Assembly (NCBI GenBank): GCA_910584125.1
Contig: CAJTXU010000020.1
Coordinates: 1 to 50,015 of the forward strand
Origin: an uncultured Muribaculaceae bacterium
Lineage (GTDB): Bacteria; Bacteroidota; Bacteroidia; Bacteroidales; Muribaculaceae
Reading direction: 5' to 3'
DNA length: 50,015 bases
Below, piece by piece: positions 27,995-35,063 of the stretch (position 1 is the first letter of the stretch; each line of letters opens with the position of its first letter). Under the pieces are notes generated by a model. That model saw only the letters and a list, made by a program, of their open reading frames with translations. It made no database searches and had not been told where the DNA came from. Both the position numbers and the translations under genes were made by a program.

Positions 27995-28198
27995 ATGAAG
28001 ATATTGGCAACTGTAATTGACGTCATCGTCCTTGCTGGTCTCGTTTTCGGGATGTATGCCCTGATGGGGGATACGTATCGCAACGGCGGTATCATGACGA
28101 AAGTGCTCATAATGGCCGGCGTCGGAGCCATCTATGGATTGCTCCGGGCTGTGTATCGCAAATGGCTTGTGCCCGAGGATTCGGAACAGGGCGAATGA
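27995..28198 (+). CDS. Small two-TM membrane protein
   Basis: 67 aa. TM1 ~4-24 (LATVIDVIVLAGLVFGMYAL) and TM2 ~36-54 (VLIMAGVGAIYGLLRAVY) with a short basic loop and a charged tail (RKWLVPEDSEQGE). No family recognised. First gene behind site 2; similar in size and layout to the 65-aa protein at 30207. Confidence 0.65.
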   Translation: MKILATVIDVIVLAGLVFGMYALMGDTYRNGGIMTKVLIMAGVGAIYGLLRAVYRKWLVPEDSEQGE

Positions 28199-28329
28199 TG
28201 GGAAACTTCAGCTGAAGTCGTTTCCGGCAAAAGAAGGACTCAAAACAATAAAAACGGAAAAGGGAAATCGGATGCATAAGTACTTCTGAAATTCATCCGT
28301 ATAATCGAATTAATCAGCAACAAGACAAT
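28199..28329. other. Intergenic region with a nested palindrome
   Basis: GGAAAC (28201-28206) and GTTTCC enclose TTCAGCTGAA, forming a nested palindrome just after the 27995 gene. Nothing else is recognised, and no promoter block of the GGGTTAC type is present before 28330. Confidence 0.4.
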
Positions 28330-28821
28330 ATGGAATATTTGACATGCTCTTCATGTGGCAAAGAAACGCCGAGAGTACTGGCACGTTGCAAGCACTGTGG
28401 CGAGGTGCTGCATAAACACGATATCATAACCCCCAAGGATTATGAAATCAAGTCGCGAGCGGGTTTCACTACGTTCTATTTATGGTTTGGACTGGTTCTT
28501 AATGCCATAATGGGACTTGCCTACTTCGCTACAATCTTCACAAGAAAGGGGTTGTGGTCTGCATATGATCCCATGTACACCCGCATCTATGGTTTCGTTT
28601 CTTCCGCAATACTGGTCTATGGATATTTATCTTTGATGCGTTGGAAGAAAAGCGGATTCTATATCCTGACGCTAATGGCGGGTGTATCCCTGATAGTGAA
28701 TCTGGTGAGCGGGAATCCATTATCATTCTCAACGTTCTCACCAATTGTTTCAATAATGATTCTTTACGCCGTCCTTCAAATTAAGAAGAATGGTAAATCA
28801 TGTTGGGAACAACTATCATAA
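28330..28821 (+). CDS. Zinc-ribbon membrane protein
   Basis: 163 aa. The N-terminus is a zinc ribbon, CSSCGKETPRVLARCKHCGE (CxxC-x10-CxxC, residues 6-22). About four TM helices follow (~48-66, ~84-106, ~112-130, ~135-152), with the ribbon predicted to be cytoplasmic. The arrangement is common in DUF-type membrane proteins of unknown function. It resembles in outline the product at 29456, and both are second genes in units with ECF-type promoter motifs. Confidence 0.75.
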   Translation: MEYLTCSSCGKETPRVLARCKHCGEVLHKHDIITPKDYEIKSRAGFTTFYLWFGLVLNAIMGLAYFATIFTRKGLWSAYDPMYTRIYGFVSSAILVYGYLSLMRWKKSGFYILTLMAGVSLIVNLVSGNPLSFSTFSPIVSIMILYAVLQIKKNGKSCWEQLS

Positions 28822-28861
28822 GTCGGTAGTGTTGATACTGTGTCACTGAGATTGTATAGGG

Positions 28862-28925
28862 CGGTCACTTGGGTCTCGTGCACAGATTCGGGGGCGTCCG
28901 GGACGGACCGCCCTTCCATGCTGGG
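28862..28925 (-). repeat. Dispersed intergenic composite repeat, copy 3 (inverted, no microsatellite)
   Basis: On the minus strand, AGCATGGAAGGGCGG.CCGTCCCGGACGCC (28891-28922) aligns with the core GGCATGGAGGGGCG.ACGTCCCCGGGCGCC of copy 1, and a CGAGACCCAAGTGACC tail follows as in copies 1-2. Two ACGCGCG(C/T) motifs flank its end. It lies between the 28330 gene and promoter site 3. Confidence 0.6.
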
Positions 28926-28995
28926 ACGCGCGCTGGGACGCGCGTCGGGTCACTGCGGTTTTTCTCGGAGGATGGCGAAAAATTTCGTACGCCGG

Positions 28996-29025
28996 GGGTT
29001 ACAAAGCGGGTGGCGACATCATAGA
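28996..29025 (+). promoter_or_regulatory. ECF-type promoter motif, site 3
   Basis: GGGTTAC (28996-29002), 16-nt spacer, TCATAGA (29019-29025), then GGATAAA. GCGAAAAATTTCG lies just upstream, almost the same as at site 4. It precedes the gene at 29057. Confidence 0.78.
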
Positions 29026-29056
29026 GGATAAAGAAACAACTTAAACAACTCTCGTT

Positions 29057-29362
29057 ATGAAAAGATTCTTTATGATATTGGCGGTCCTCGGGATTGCGTC
29101 GCCCGCGATGTGGGCCGGGAAGTGGGACGGTGTCAGGATGTTGGCTTATCAGGCCGGCAAGCATCCGGAAGAGACAATGTCGGTGGTGGGTTTCCTGATA
29201 GACCTGTTCCTGATGTGCATCCCGGTGGCGATCGTCGCTGGCGTCGTGAGCATCATCCTCAAGTCGGTGATGGATCTGAGCAAGGAAGATACACAGTCTG
29301 CTTTCTTCGGAATCGGCGGCGTCCTTCTCGCGATCAGTCTGCTGGTTTATTTCCTGGCATGA
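29057..29362 (+). CDS. Small exported or membrane protein
   Basis: 101 aa. A signal-like N-terminus (MKRFFMILAVLGIASPAMWA) is followed by a short polar segment and two hydrophobic helices, ~44-68 (VVGFLIDLFLMCIPVAIVAGVV) and ~82-100 (FFGIGGVLLAISLLVYFLA). Family unknown. It is the first gene after promoter site 3. Confidence 0.65.
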   Translation: MKRFFMILAVLGIASPAMWAGKWDGVRMLAYQAGKHPEETMSVVGFLIDLFLMCIPVAIVAGVVSIILKSVMDLSKEDTQSAFFGIGGVLLAISLLVYFLA

Positions 29363-29455
29363 ACGTCCCCAGACTACGGAGTGAGCAAAACAAAAGCAAA
29401 GACACATTCTTGGCGGTGAAGTGAGTAGCCGCCAATTAACTTTAAAACCATTATC

Positions 29456-29887
29456 ATGAGCGACACCAACATAGGCATTCATAATCTGCCGACTGCGTGC
29501 CCTAAGTGCGGGCGCATGTCGGATTCGATCAAATGCTATTCAGTTCCGAACTATCTCGTTTTCTTAGGCGTCTATGCTGCCTATGAGTTCAAAAAGGAGG
29601 TCTGCTGTCCGGCGTGCATGAGAAAGCGGATTCTGATCAAGTATTTTACCTACAACATTATCATCGGCAATTTTCTGTGGCTGATGTTAGGGTTGCCCAT
29701 GGGAATATGGAAACTCTGTTCATCGTTCACGAAAGGACATTCGAAGTCAGTGCGGGCGGTCATCGCCGACAACCTCGCGGCGTCGCAACGCGAATACCAG
29801 CAGGCGCGTCAGCAGGAGTACCGGCAGACTTCTCCCCTGAGTTATCCGCAGTGGGGCACTCAGGGCAATCCGGTCAAAGGCTCATGA
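29456..29887 (+). CDS. Cys-rich zinc-ribbon-like membrane-associated protein
   Basis: 143 aa. Two CxxC-type pairs (CPKCGR near residue 15 and CCPACMRKR near 50) flank an aromatic hydrophobic stretch, giving a split zinc ribbon. A TM follows at ~62-84 (YFTYNIIIGNFLWLMLGLPMG). The Gln/Arg/Tyr-rich C-terminus (SQREYQQARQQEYRQTSPLS) is probably disordered. Likely co-transcribed with 29057; a TTGGCGG...CCGCCAA hairpin lies between them (29411-29436). Confidence 0.68.
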   Translation: MSDTNIGIHNLPTACPKCGRMSDSIKCYSVPNYLVFLGVYAAYEFKKEVCCPACMRKRILIKYFTYNIIIGNFLWLMLGLPMGIWKLCSSFTKGHSKSVRAVIADNLAASQREYQQARQQEYRQTSPLSYPQWGTQGNPVKGS

Positions 29888-29910
29888 GCGTGGACTTCAA
29901 TGACCAATGA

Positions 29911-30102
29911 ATGTGCTTACATTACCCGAGACTCATTGATAAGTCAGACAAATTCAACTTCAAAGTTTCATCACTTTCGTTCCGTTGGACGGTGCCCGCT
30001 GATTTCAATGCGGGTATGGAGATCAAGGGCGAAAGCCGATACGAAACCGACGACTTCATCTATGAGTTGACCGGTTCCGTCACTCTGATCGATCTGGAAT
30101 AA
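29911..30102 (+). CDS. Possible 63-aa small protein
   Basis: ATG 29911 opens 63 codons with protein-like composition (SSLSFRWTVPADFNAGMEIK, then YETDDFIYELTGSVTLIDLE) and no overlap with a better frame. An 8-codon reading frame starting at 29884 on the stop of the previous gene ends just before it. It may be a genuine small protein or a fragment of a lost gene; no homologue is recognised. Confidence 0.4.
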   Translation: MCLHYPRLIDKSDKFNFKVSSLSFRWTVPADFNAGMEIKGESRYETDDFIYELTGSVTLIDLE

Positions 30103-30146
30103 CGCTTCAACAAAAAAGAATGGACCGCGAAAAATCCTTTTCGAGG

Positions 30147-30176
30147 GGGTTACAGACCGGAGGCCGACATCATAGA
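30147..30176 (+). promoter_or_regulatory. ECF-type promoter motif, site 4
   Basis: GGGTTAC (30147-30153), 16-nt spacer, TCATAGA (30170-30176), then TGGTAAA. The upstream GCGAAAAATCCTTTTCGAG matches site 3 closely, as does the sequence after the -10 (AAAGAAACAACTTAAA in both). It precedes 30207. Confidence 0.78.
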
Positions 30177-30206
30177 TGGTAAAGAAACAACTTAAAAGCA
30201 AACAAA

Positions 30207-30404
30207 ATGAAAGGCGCTTTGATTCTTCTGGATGTGTTGAACTTCTGTGTGGTGATAGTCGCCGTCGTGGCGCTGTGTGTCCTCTTCAAGGGCAATATGG
30301 TGATGCGGGCGGTTGCGGCCGGCGCGGGAGCCGCGGGTTTTCATCAGCTGCGCCGTTATTACCGCGTGAGGCTTATGGCCGAGGGGCGTGAAAGGCAGCA
30401 ATAG
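30207..30404 (+). CDS. Small membrane protein
   Basis: 65 aa. One long hydrophobic segment (~4-29, LILLDVLNFCVVIVAVVALCVLF) and a second, Ala/Gly-rich weak helix (~33-45), then a basic tail (RRYYRVRLMAEGRERQQ). Similar in size and polarity to the 67-aa protein at 27995, which is likewise the first gene behind a GGGTTAC-type site. Confidence 0.62.
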   Translation: MKGALILLDVLNFCVVIVAVVALCVLFKGNMVMRAVAAGAGAAGFHQLRRYYRVRLMAEGRERQQ

Positions 30405-30462
30405 ACTCAAACCCTCTCCTGATCTCTGAAAATCAACATATAACGATAGAACTATCAGTGTT

Positions 30463-31923
30463 ATGGTACAGAATGTGATAGGGTCGGCGCGAATGGCTGC
30501 CCGAATCGAGACAGCCACTTGGCGGATCATGAGGATGTATAACCTCGCGGTCGCCAGAGCGGGCATCGATCCGCTTGATCTGCTGCCGGTCCTTGCCGGC
30601 AAGGTTGACAGTGAAGATTGCGAGCTCTGCCTCCGGATGGCCGATGAACTCGGTCGTTGCCGTCAGGAACTTGCGGATCATCCTATCCCTGAAAACGAAA
30701 AAGAGGGTCAGGCCACACTCGGCGCTATGGACGCGAACCTCGTGTTTCAGAAATACCCGGGCGACTACGCCCACCATCTGCTCGAGCAGAGGGATTTCGT
30801 GGCGGAAGCAGAAGAGGCGCTCAGACAGCGCAAGGCCGAGAGGAAGCGCAACATCTTTCTCGCGCTCGGATGTGTCGCCGTCCTTATTCTTGGCATCGTG
30901 ATATATAATCTTCCCTATTTCGCCGAGAAGCGAGCCTATGGCCGTGTGGAGAAAGCGTATGAGCAGAAAACTGATTACGAATTCAGGCAGCAGGCCGACG
31001 AATATGTGGAGGATTATCCCGACGGCAAGCATATCGATGACGTGCTTTGGCTCGTGGTCACGTCATACCGCGGCTTGCATGAGCCGATCAAGATTCTCGA
31101 ATCGGCTGAGAATTATCTGACGCTGCGGCCCGAGGGCTCGTATGCCGCACGCGCCAAGGCAGTCTATGACAGCGTATGGAATTCGGAGATAGCGAATTAC
31201 GACTGGATAGCGGATAAGAGGAGCTCTGACGCGGGCGCGACGTTCGTGCGCTCGATGCTCTGCTATATGCGCGATAACCGCATGCACACGGTGTCGGTGA
31301 CGGGTGTCCCGACGCTGGATCTCAAGGAATACAGTGAGTATCCGTCAAGTGTCCGGGTGTTTCTCGAGGCGCTGTATGAGGCTGAGGCGGAGAGTGGCAA
31401 GGGTATCCCGGGCAGAAAGTCGGCGAAGCTTCCTGACGACCTGGTGACGATCAAGGACAAGATTACGCCCGAACAAGCGCGGTCATGGACAGCCGATATT
31501 ATCTCGAGTCTGCAGAGCGGGTTCGACCGCGTGCTGACGCCTGGGCTCGTGAAGTTTGTCGACAGTCGCAACGTCTCCGGCAGCGACAAGGCCAAACTTC
31601 CGACGGTGCGTGTGGACTTCACCGTGAACACCGAGGAGGAGCATTTCGGGGGTGTTCCCGTGCCCTCGATATGGACCTATACATCCACGCAGGGTTACAA
31701 CATTGAGGTCGAGAAGAGTTTTATCCTCGGCATCTCGATGGAGTTCAAGGCCGATTTCAATTATCTGGGGGCGGCCTCAGACTTTGTGGTGACGGGGCAC
31801 GGCGACCCGGGGGAGGAGAGAATCAACGTTGACAAGTCGGAGGCGTATAACGTGATGTGCGACAGGTGTGTAGCGAAATTCGCTGACAAGATAGCCGCCG
31901 AGATCGGACTGCTGGAGCAATGA
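30463..31923 (+). CDS. Single-TM protein with TPR-like segment
   Basis: 486 aa. Residues ~1-125 are a helical N-terminal domain, ~130-150 a TM (IFLALGCVAVLILGIVIYNLP). After it ~155-230 has tetratricopeptide-like helices (YEQKTDYEFRQQADEYVEDY-PDGKHIDDV). The C-terminal half (~290-480) is an unassigned mixed domain. No signal peptide, so the N-terminus is probably cytoplasmic. No catalytic motif. Likely second gene of the site-4 unit; it ends 53 nt before promoter site 5. Confidence 0.75.
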   Translation: MVQNVIGSARMAARIETATWRIMRMYNLAVARAGIDPLDLLPVLAGKVDSEDCELCLRMADELGRCRQELADHPIPENEKEGQATLGAMDANLVFQKYPGDYAHHLLEQRDFVAEAEEALRQRKAERKRNIFLALGCVAVLILGIVIYNLPYFAEKRAYGRVEKAYEQKTDYEFRQQADEYVEDYPDGKHIDDVLWLVVTSYRGLHEPIKILESAENYLTLRPEGSYAARAKAVYDSVWNSEIANYDWIADKRSSDAGATFVRSMLCYMRDNRMHTVSVTGVPTLDLKEYSEYPSSVRVFLEALYEAEAESGKGIPGRKSAKLPDDLVTIKDKITPEQARSWTADIISSLQSGFDRVLTPGLVKFVDSRNVSGSDKAKLPTVRVDFTVNTEEEHFGGVPVPSIWTYTSTQGYNIEVEKSFILGISMEFKADFNYLGAASDFVVTGHGDPGEERINVDKSEAYNVMCDRCVAKFADKIAAEIGLLEQ

Positions 31924-31976
31924 CGAATTCGCGCATGGATCCTTTATTGGGCGCGACGAATATTTTTCCTTGGGGT

Positions 31977-32006
31977 GGGTTACTTCCTGGCGGAGTCTGT
32001 CATAAG
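31977..32006 (+). promoter_or_regulatory. ECF-type promoter motif, site 5 (ahead of sigma factor gene)
   Basis: GGGTTAC (31977-31983), 16-nt spacer, TCATAAG (32000-32006), then GGGTAAA. It lies 26 nt before the ATG (32032) of an ECF sigma gene, which suggests autoregulation. An earlier in-frame ATG at 31975 overlaps this motif and is rejected as a start. Confidence 0.78.
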
Positions 32007-32031
32007 GGGTAAACAACGAATTTTACGACTT

Positions 32032-32703
32032 ATGGAGACTATGAGGATTTCTGAGACAGCGAGCGCCGGAACGAGGAAGAACGCCGGAGTGACAAGGATA
32101 AATGCCGGAGCGACAAGGTTGGACGCCTGTGCCGCGACGAGGGGCTTGAACCGCGTGGACGCCGCTTTTATCGATGGACTCAAACGCGGCGACAATGAGG
32201 TGTGCCGCCGGTTCTTCTACAAGGAGATCGGCGGTATCATCCATAAGATTAGGGTGGAGGTGTTCCGCGGCAATGTCGATTTCGACGAACTTGTGAGCGA
32301 GCTATATCTCTTCCTTTCGCGCGACGGATGGGCCAAGCTGGACGGTTTCGACGGCAAGAACGGGTGCCGGCTGCGCACGTGGATGATTCCGGTGGCGTGG
32401 CGATACCTGATAAGCGTCCGCGAGCGGCTGCTGCATACCGATTGTGGCGATAATCCGGATTACCGCCTGCGTGCGGACGATGACTCGGCCGACGACGACC
32501 TGCGGATACAGATCGCCATCGATGTGAACGCCGTGCTGGCGGGTATGTCCAACCGGCGGTATGCCGAGATCATAAGACTGCTTATCGTCGAGGGTTACGG
32601 GGCGCGGGATGTGGCCGACATGCTCGACATGAAAGTCGAGAATGTATACAATCTCAAGCATCGCGCCATCGTTCAGTTTATAGAGCAATACGGGAGGCGA
32701 TAG
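32032..32703 (+). CDS. ECF-type RNA polymerase sigma factor (sigma 1)
   Basis: 223 aa from ATG 32032 (or 32041, MRISE). A Thr/Ala/Gly/Arg-rich leader with a repeated TRxNAG pattern (~5-35) precedes sigma region 2 (~45-125: FIDGLKRGDNEVCRRFFYKE, FDELVSELYLFLS, LRTWMIPVAWRYLIS). A short acidic linker (~130-155) leads to region 4 (~165-218: MSNRRYAEIIRLLIVEGYGARDVADMLDMKVENVYNLKHRAI, a helix-turn-helix). It has its own GGGTTAC-type promoter 26 nt upstream, so it is the best candidate to read that motif across the window. It is followed by a small ORF and the exported caspase operon. Confidence 0.82.
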   Translation: METMRISETASAGTRKNAGVTRINAGATRLDACAATRGLNRVDAAFIDGLKRGDNEVCRRFFYKEIGGIIHKIRVEVFRGNVDFDELVSELYLFLSRDGWAKLDGFDGKNGCRLRTWMIPVAWRYLISVRERLLHTDCGDNPDYRLRADDDSADDDLRIQIAIDVNAVLAGMSNRRYAEIIRLLIVEGYGARDVADMLDMKVENVYNLKHRAIVQFIEQYGRR

Positions 32704-32742
32704 ATTTGAGGGGGCTGGGGCGTCTATAAGATAAAACGTTCT

Positions 32743-33048
32743 ATGATAAGCAAGAAATTCTCGGCTGTTCCCGACCAACGGATCGCTTGTTTCCTCACCG
32801 AAAGCGACGGCTCGACCTACGGCAGTCTCCTCGGCGAAAACGACGGCTCGACCAACGCCGGCTCGATCGACGGCGACGTGCTCGACGCGGTGGAAAGCGT
32901 GACCGACCTCTGGACTCTCGCAAAAATGAAAGAATCATATCGTTATGAAGAGAATGACAATTACAGCGCTGCTGCTGACGATGTTGCTGACGTGTTTCCT
33001 CCCCGCCGGGGCGAAGACACGTCGGGCCGTGGTGATAGGCCTCGGTGA
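32743..33048 (+). CDS. Small protein between sigma 1 and the caspase (tentative)
   Basis: 101 aa. VPDQRIACFL followed by VLDAVESVTDLWTLAKM resembles the PDxxIAxFLDG...VLxAV start seen in small Bacteroidales proteins encoded beside sigma factors (recollection, not searched). Between the motifs is a duplicated DGSTYGSLLGENDGSTNAGS stretch. The 3' third overlaps the caspase gene by 104 nt in another frame and looks non-protein-like, so the real gene may end in a frameshift or simply run on. It starts 40 nt after the sigma 1 stop. It could be a sigma regulator. Confidence 0.5.
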   Translation: MISKKFSAVPDQRIACFLTESDGSTYGSLLGENDGSTNAGSIDGDVLDAVESVTDLWTLAKMKESYRYEENDNYSAAADDVADVFPPRRGEDTSGRGDRPR

Positions 33049-33808
33049 GCAGCAGGACAAGTCATGGGCCAAGATCAACGGCGACAGGGACGTGCCGCTG
33101 GTGGTCTCGATGCTCAAGGCCAACGGATTCAGCGACGTCGTGTCGCTGACGAACGCCAAGGCCACCAAGGCCGGAATCGTCGGCGCCTTCAATTCGCTGA
33201 TAGCCCGCGCCGGACGTGGCGATGTGGTCTACATCCAGTTTTCCGGTCACGGCCAGATGATGACAGACCTCGACGGCGACGAGGCCGACGGCCTTGACGA
33301 GGCGTGGATACCCTACGACGCATACCTGAAGTACGGCCCGCGCGACCGTGGCGAGAAGCATCTCAGCGACGACGAGGTGGCGCGTTACCTGACGCGTCTG
33401 CGCTCGAAGATCGGTGCCGAAGGCGTCATCGCGGTCGTGGTCGACGCCTGCCACAGCGGAGACTCGACGCGCGACCTCTGCGACGCCGATTCGGTCGTGG
33501 TCAGAGGCACCGACGACAATTTCATCATCCCCGGACCATGGAAAATGTCTGGCGCGACGCCCCCGCGCGAGTCCTGGCTGACGCTCAGCGCCTGCCAGGA
33601 TTTCCAGATCAACCAGGAATACAACGGCGTCGGAAAACTCACCCACATCCTGGCCAACAACTGGCGTAATTTTGTCGGCATGTCCGACCGTGCCATTCTA
33701 AAAGAAATCGATGACGCCTACGAGTCCCGGAAATACAAGGGGCCGGTGGCGCAGAACCCAAGGCTCTCCGGCAATACCGGCAGAGTCTTATCGCTGATTT
33801 TCAAATGA
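32945..33808 (+). CDS. Exported caspase-family (C14) cysteine peptidase
   Basis: 287 aa. Signal peptide MKRMTITALLLTMLLTCFLPAGA-KTR, so the enzyme should be periplasmic or extracellular, unlike most bacterial metacaspases. The caspase fold begins directly after (RRAVVIGLGEQQDKSWAKIN). The dyad is His102 in YIQFSGHGQ and Cys169 in VVVDACHSGDS; acidic residues near DGDEADGLDEAW fit a metacaspase preference for basic P1 residues. The C-terminal ~60 residues contain LTLSACQDFQINQEY and end on a TGRVLSLIFK strand. Its stop overlaps the sigma 2 start (ATGA at 33805). All catalytic features are intact. Confidence 0.9.
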   Translation: MKRMTITALLLTMLLTCFLPAGAKTRRAVVIGLGEQQDKSWAKINGDRDVPLVVSMLKANGFSDVVSLTNAKATKAGIVGAFNSLIARAGRGDVVYIQFSGHGQMMTDLDGDEADGLDEAWIPYDAYLKYGPRDRGEKHLSDDEVARYLTRLRSKIGAEGVIAVVVDACHSGDSTRDLCDADSVVVRGTDDNFIIPGPWKMSGATPPRESWLTLSACQDFQINQEYNGVGKLTHILANNWRNFVGMSDRAILKEIDDAYESRKYKGPVAQNPRLSGNTGRVLSLIFK

Positions 33809-34449
33809 CATTCGAATATAAAGGAGGAACATACGCGGACTGGCAGATAGTCCGGGCATACCAGACCGGCGACAAGTACATCCAGCAGGTCTGGTATGAA
33901 GTGTGCCGCAGGCAGTTCCGCATAGGCGCGTCGGGTTACGGCGGCCTCTCCGACTACGACCGCGAGGACCTGTTCCAGGACTCGTTCATCATCCTGTGGG
34001 AGAAGATGGAGACGCGCCAGCTACACCTCAACGGCTCGTGCGTCTTCGCCGTATCGAAGCGGGGCGACAACCAGGTGCCCGATCTGCTGGGCTACTTCAT
34101 GCGCATAGTCAAGAACAAATATCTCGAGATGCTGCGCGGCGGCAAGTACGTGCTCCCCGTCAACGAGACGGTGACGGCCTCTGACGCCGACATCTTCGAC
34201 GAGCTCTACTGGGACGAGGACCCCGAGGTGGAGAAAGACCGCATCGTGAGCCGCTGCCTTCTCTCGCTGCCCAAGAGCTGCCTTGAGATTCTCACGATGT
34301 TCTTCTATGAGAAGAAATCGCTCGAGCAGATACTCGCCGAGCGGCCCGAGAACAGCTCGTACGACGGCCTTAAGAGCCGCAAGTCGAAGTGCATGACCAA
34401 TCTCAAGAAACGTATCACCGAATCATTCGCAAAAGCCGGACTAAGATGA
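33805..34449 (+). CDS. ECF-type RNA polymerase sigma factor (sigma 2)
   Basis: 214 aa. Region 2 spans ~20-115 (WQIVRAYQTGDKYIQQVWYE, REDLFQDSFIILWEKM, LLGYFMRIVKNKYLEML) and region 4 ~150-205 (CLLSLPKSCLEILTMFFYEKKSLEQILAERPE ... LKSRKSKCMTNLKKRI). It overlaps the upstream caspase and the downstream TM protein by 4 nt each, so translation is coupled to both. Its sequence is not especially close to sigma 1, so the window may hold two specificities; its own target promoter cannot be told. Confidence 0.85.
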   Translation: MTFEYKGGTYADWQIVRAYQTGDKYIQQVWYEVCRRQFRIGASGYGGLSDYDREDLFQDSFIILWEKMETRQLHLNGSCVFAVSKRGDNQVPDLLGYFMRIVKNKYLEMLRGGKYVLPVNETVTASDADIFDELYWDEDPEVEKDRIVSRCLLSLPKSCLEILTMFFYEKKSLEQILAERPENSSYDGLKSRKSKCMTNLKKRITESFAKAGLR

Positions 34450-35063
34450 AAGAAGAAGATATAGACAGTCGCATAGAGCGGGTGGTCCGCTCCGTCGCCG
34501 CCAAGCGCGCCGCAATGCGCGGATGGGAAGCCCATGGGCTGGGGCCTGAAATCGACAGACGGGCTGTGTGCGCCGCGCCGGCCGTGGCTGCCGCGCCGGC
34601 TCCGGCCGCCGCAAAACCGTCGCGTAAATGGCGGCTCTGGGTCGTGTCGGCAGCCGCTTCGGTCATCGTGATACTCGGCGTCGGGATCAGCCTCTACATC
34701 GGTCGGGGCGGAGATGCCGACGTGATGCCGTCCGCCGCGCCGCCGGCGGTCTATAGAGGCGGAAGCGCGGACATCCAGAACATACAGGCCATGATCGACA
34801 ACGGTAGATACGACGAGGCCCTTCAGGCCATCGAGGTCACTCGGGCCGACACGGCGATCAATCCGTCGTATACGCCCGAGCGGCAGGAATACCTGCGCAG
34901 CCTCAACGCCAACCGCGATTATGAACTTGAATGGCTTAGGATTGGCGTGCTCGTGAAGAGCGGCCGCAAGGAAGCGGCCGTCGCCGGACTCCGGGAGTAT
35001 GTGAAGACCGACGGAGAGCACCGCCATGAGGCCGAAACCCTTCTCAACGAACTGACCAAATGA
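34446..35063 (+). CDS. Single-TM protein, candidate anti-sigma factor
   Basis: 205 aa from ATG 34446 on the sigma 2 stop (ATGA); an in-frame ATG at 34389 lies inside sigma 2 and is rejected. Residues ~1-30 are a charged amphipathic helix (DIDSRIERVVRSVAAKRAAM), ~38-62 an Ala/Pro linker, ~66-87 a TM (LWVVSAAASVIVILGVGISLY). Residues ~95-205 are helical with a TPR-like repeat (MIDNGRYDEALQAIEVT ... LKSGRKEAAVAGLREYV). The short cytoplasmic helix could clamp sigma 2 while the periplasmic tail meets the exported caspase or CHAT protease; that role is inferred from topology and coupling, not homology. Confidence 0.72.
   Translation: MKEEDIDSRIERVVRSVAAKRAAMRGWEAHGLGPEIDRRAVCAAPAVAAAPAPAAAKPSRKWRLWVVSAAASVIVILGVGISLYIGRGGDADVMPSAAPPAVYRGGSADIQNIQAMIDNGRYDEALQAIEVTRADTAINPSYTPERQEYLRSLNANRDYELEWLRIGVLVKSGRKEAAVAGLREYVKTDGEHRHEAETLLNELTK

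Noticed and set aside
31975..32031. Earlier in-frame ATG for sigma 1 at 31975
   Set aside because: It lies 2 nt before the GGGTTAC motif and its codons overlap the promoter-like block; ATG 32032 is downstream of the expected transcription start.
32718..32735. TCTATAAGATAAA before the 32743 ORF as a seventh ECF-type site
   Set aside because: There is no GGGTTAC at the required 15-16 nt distance upstream.
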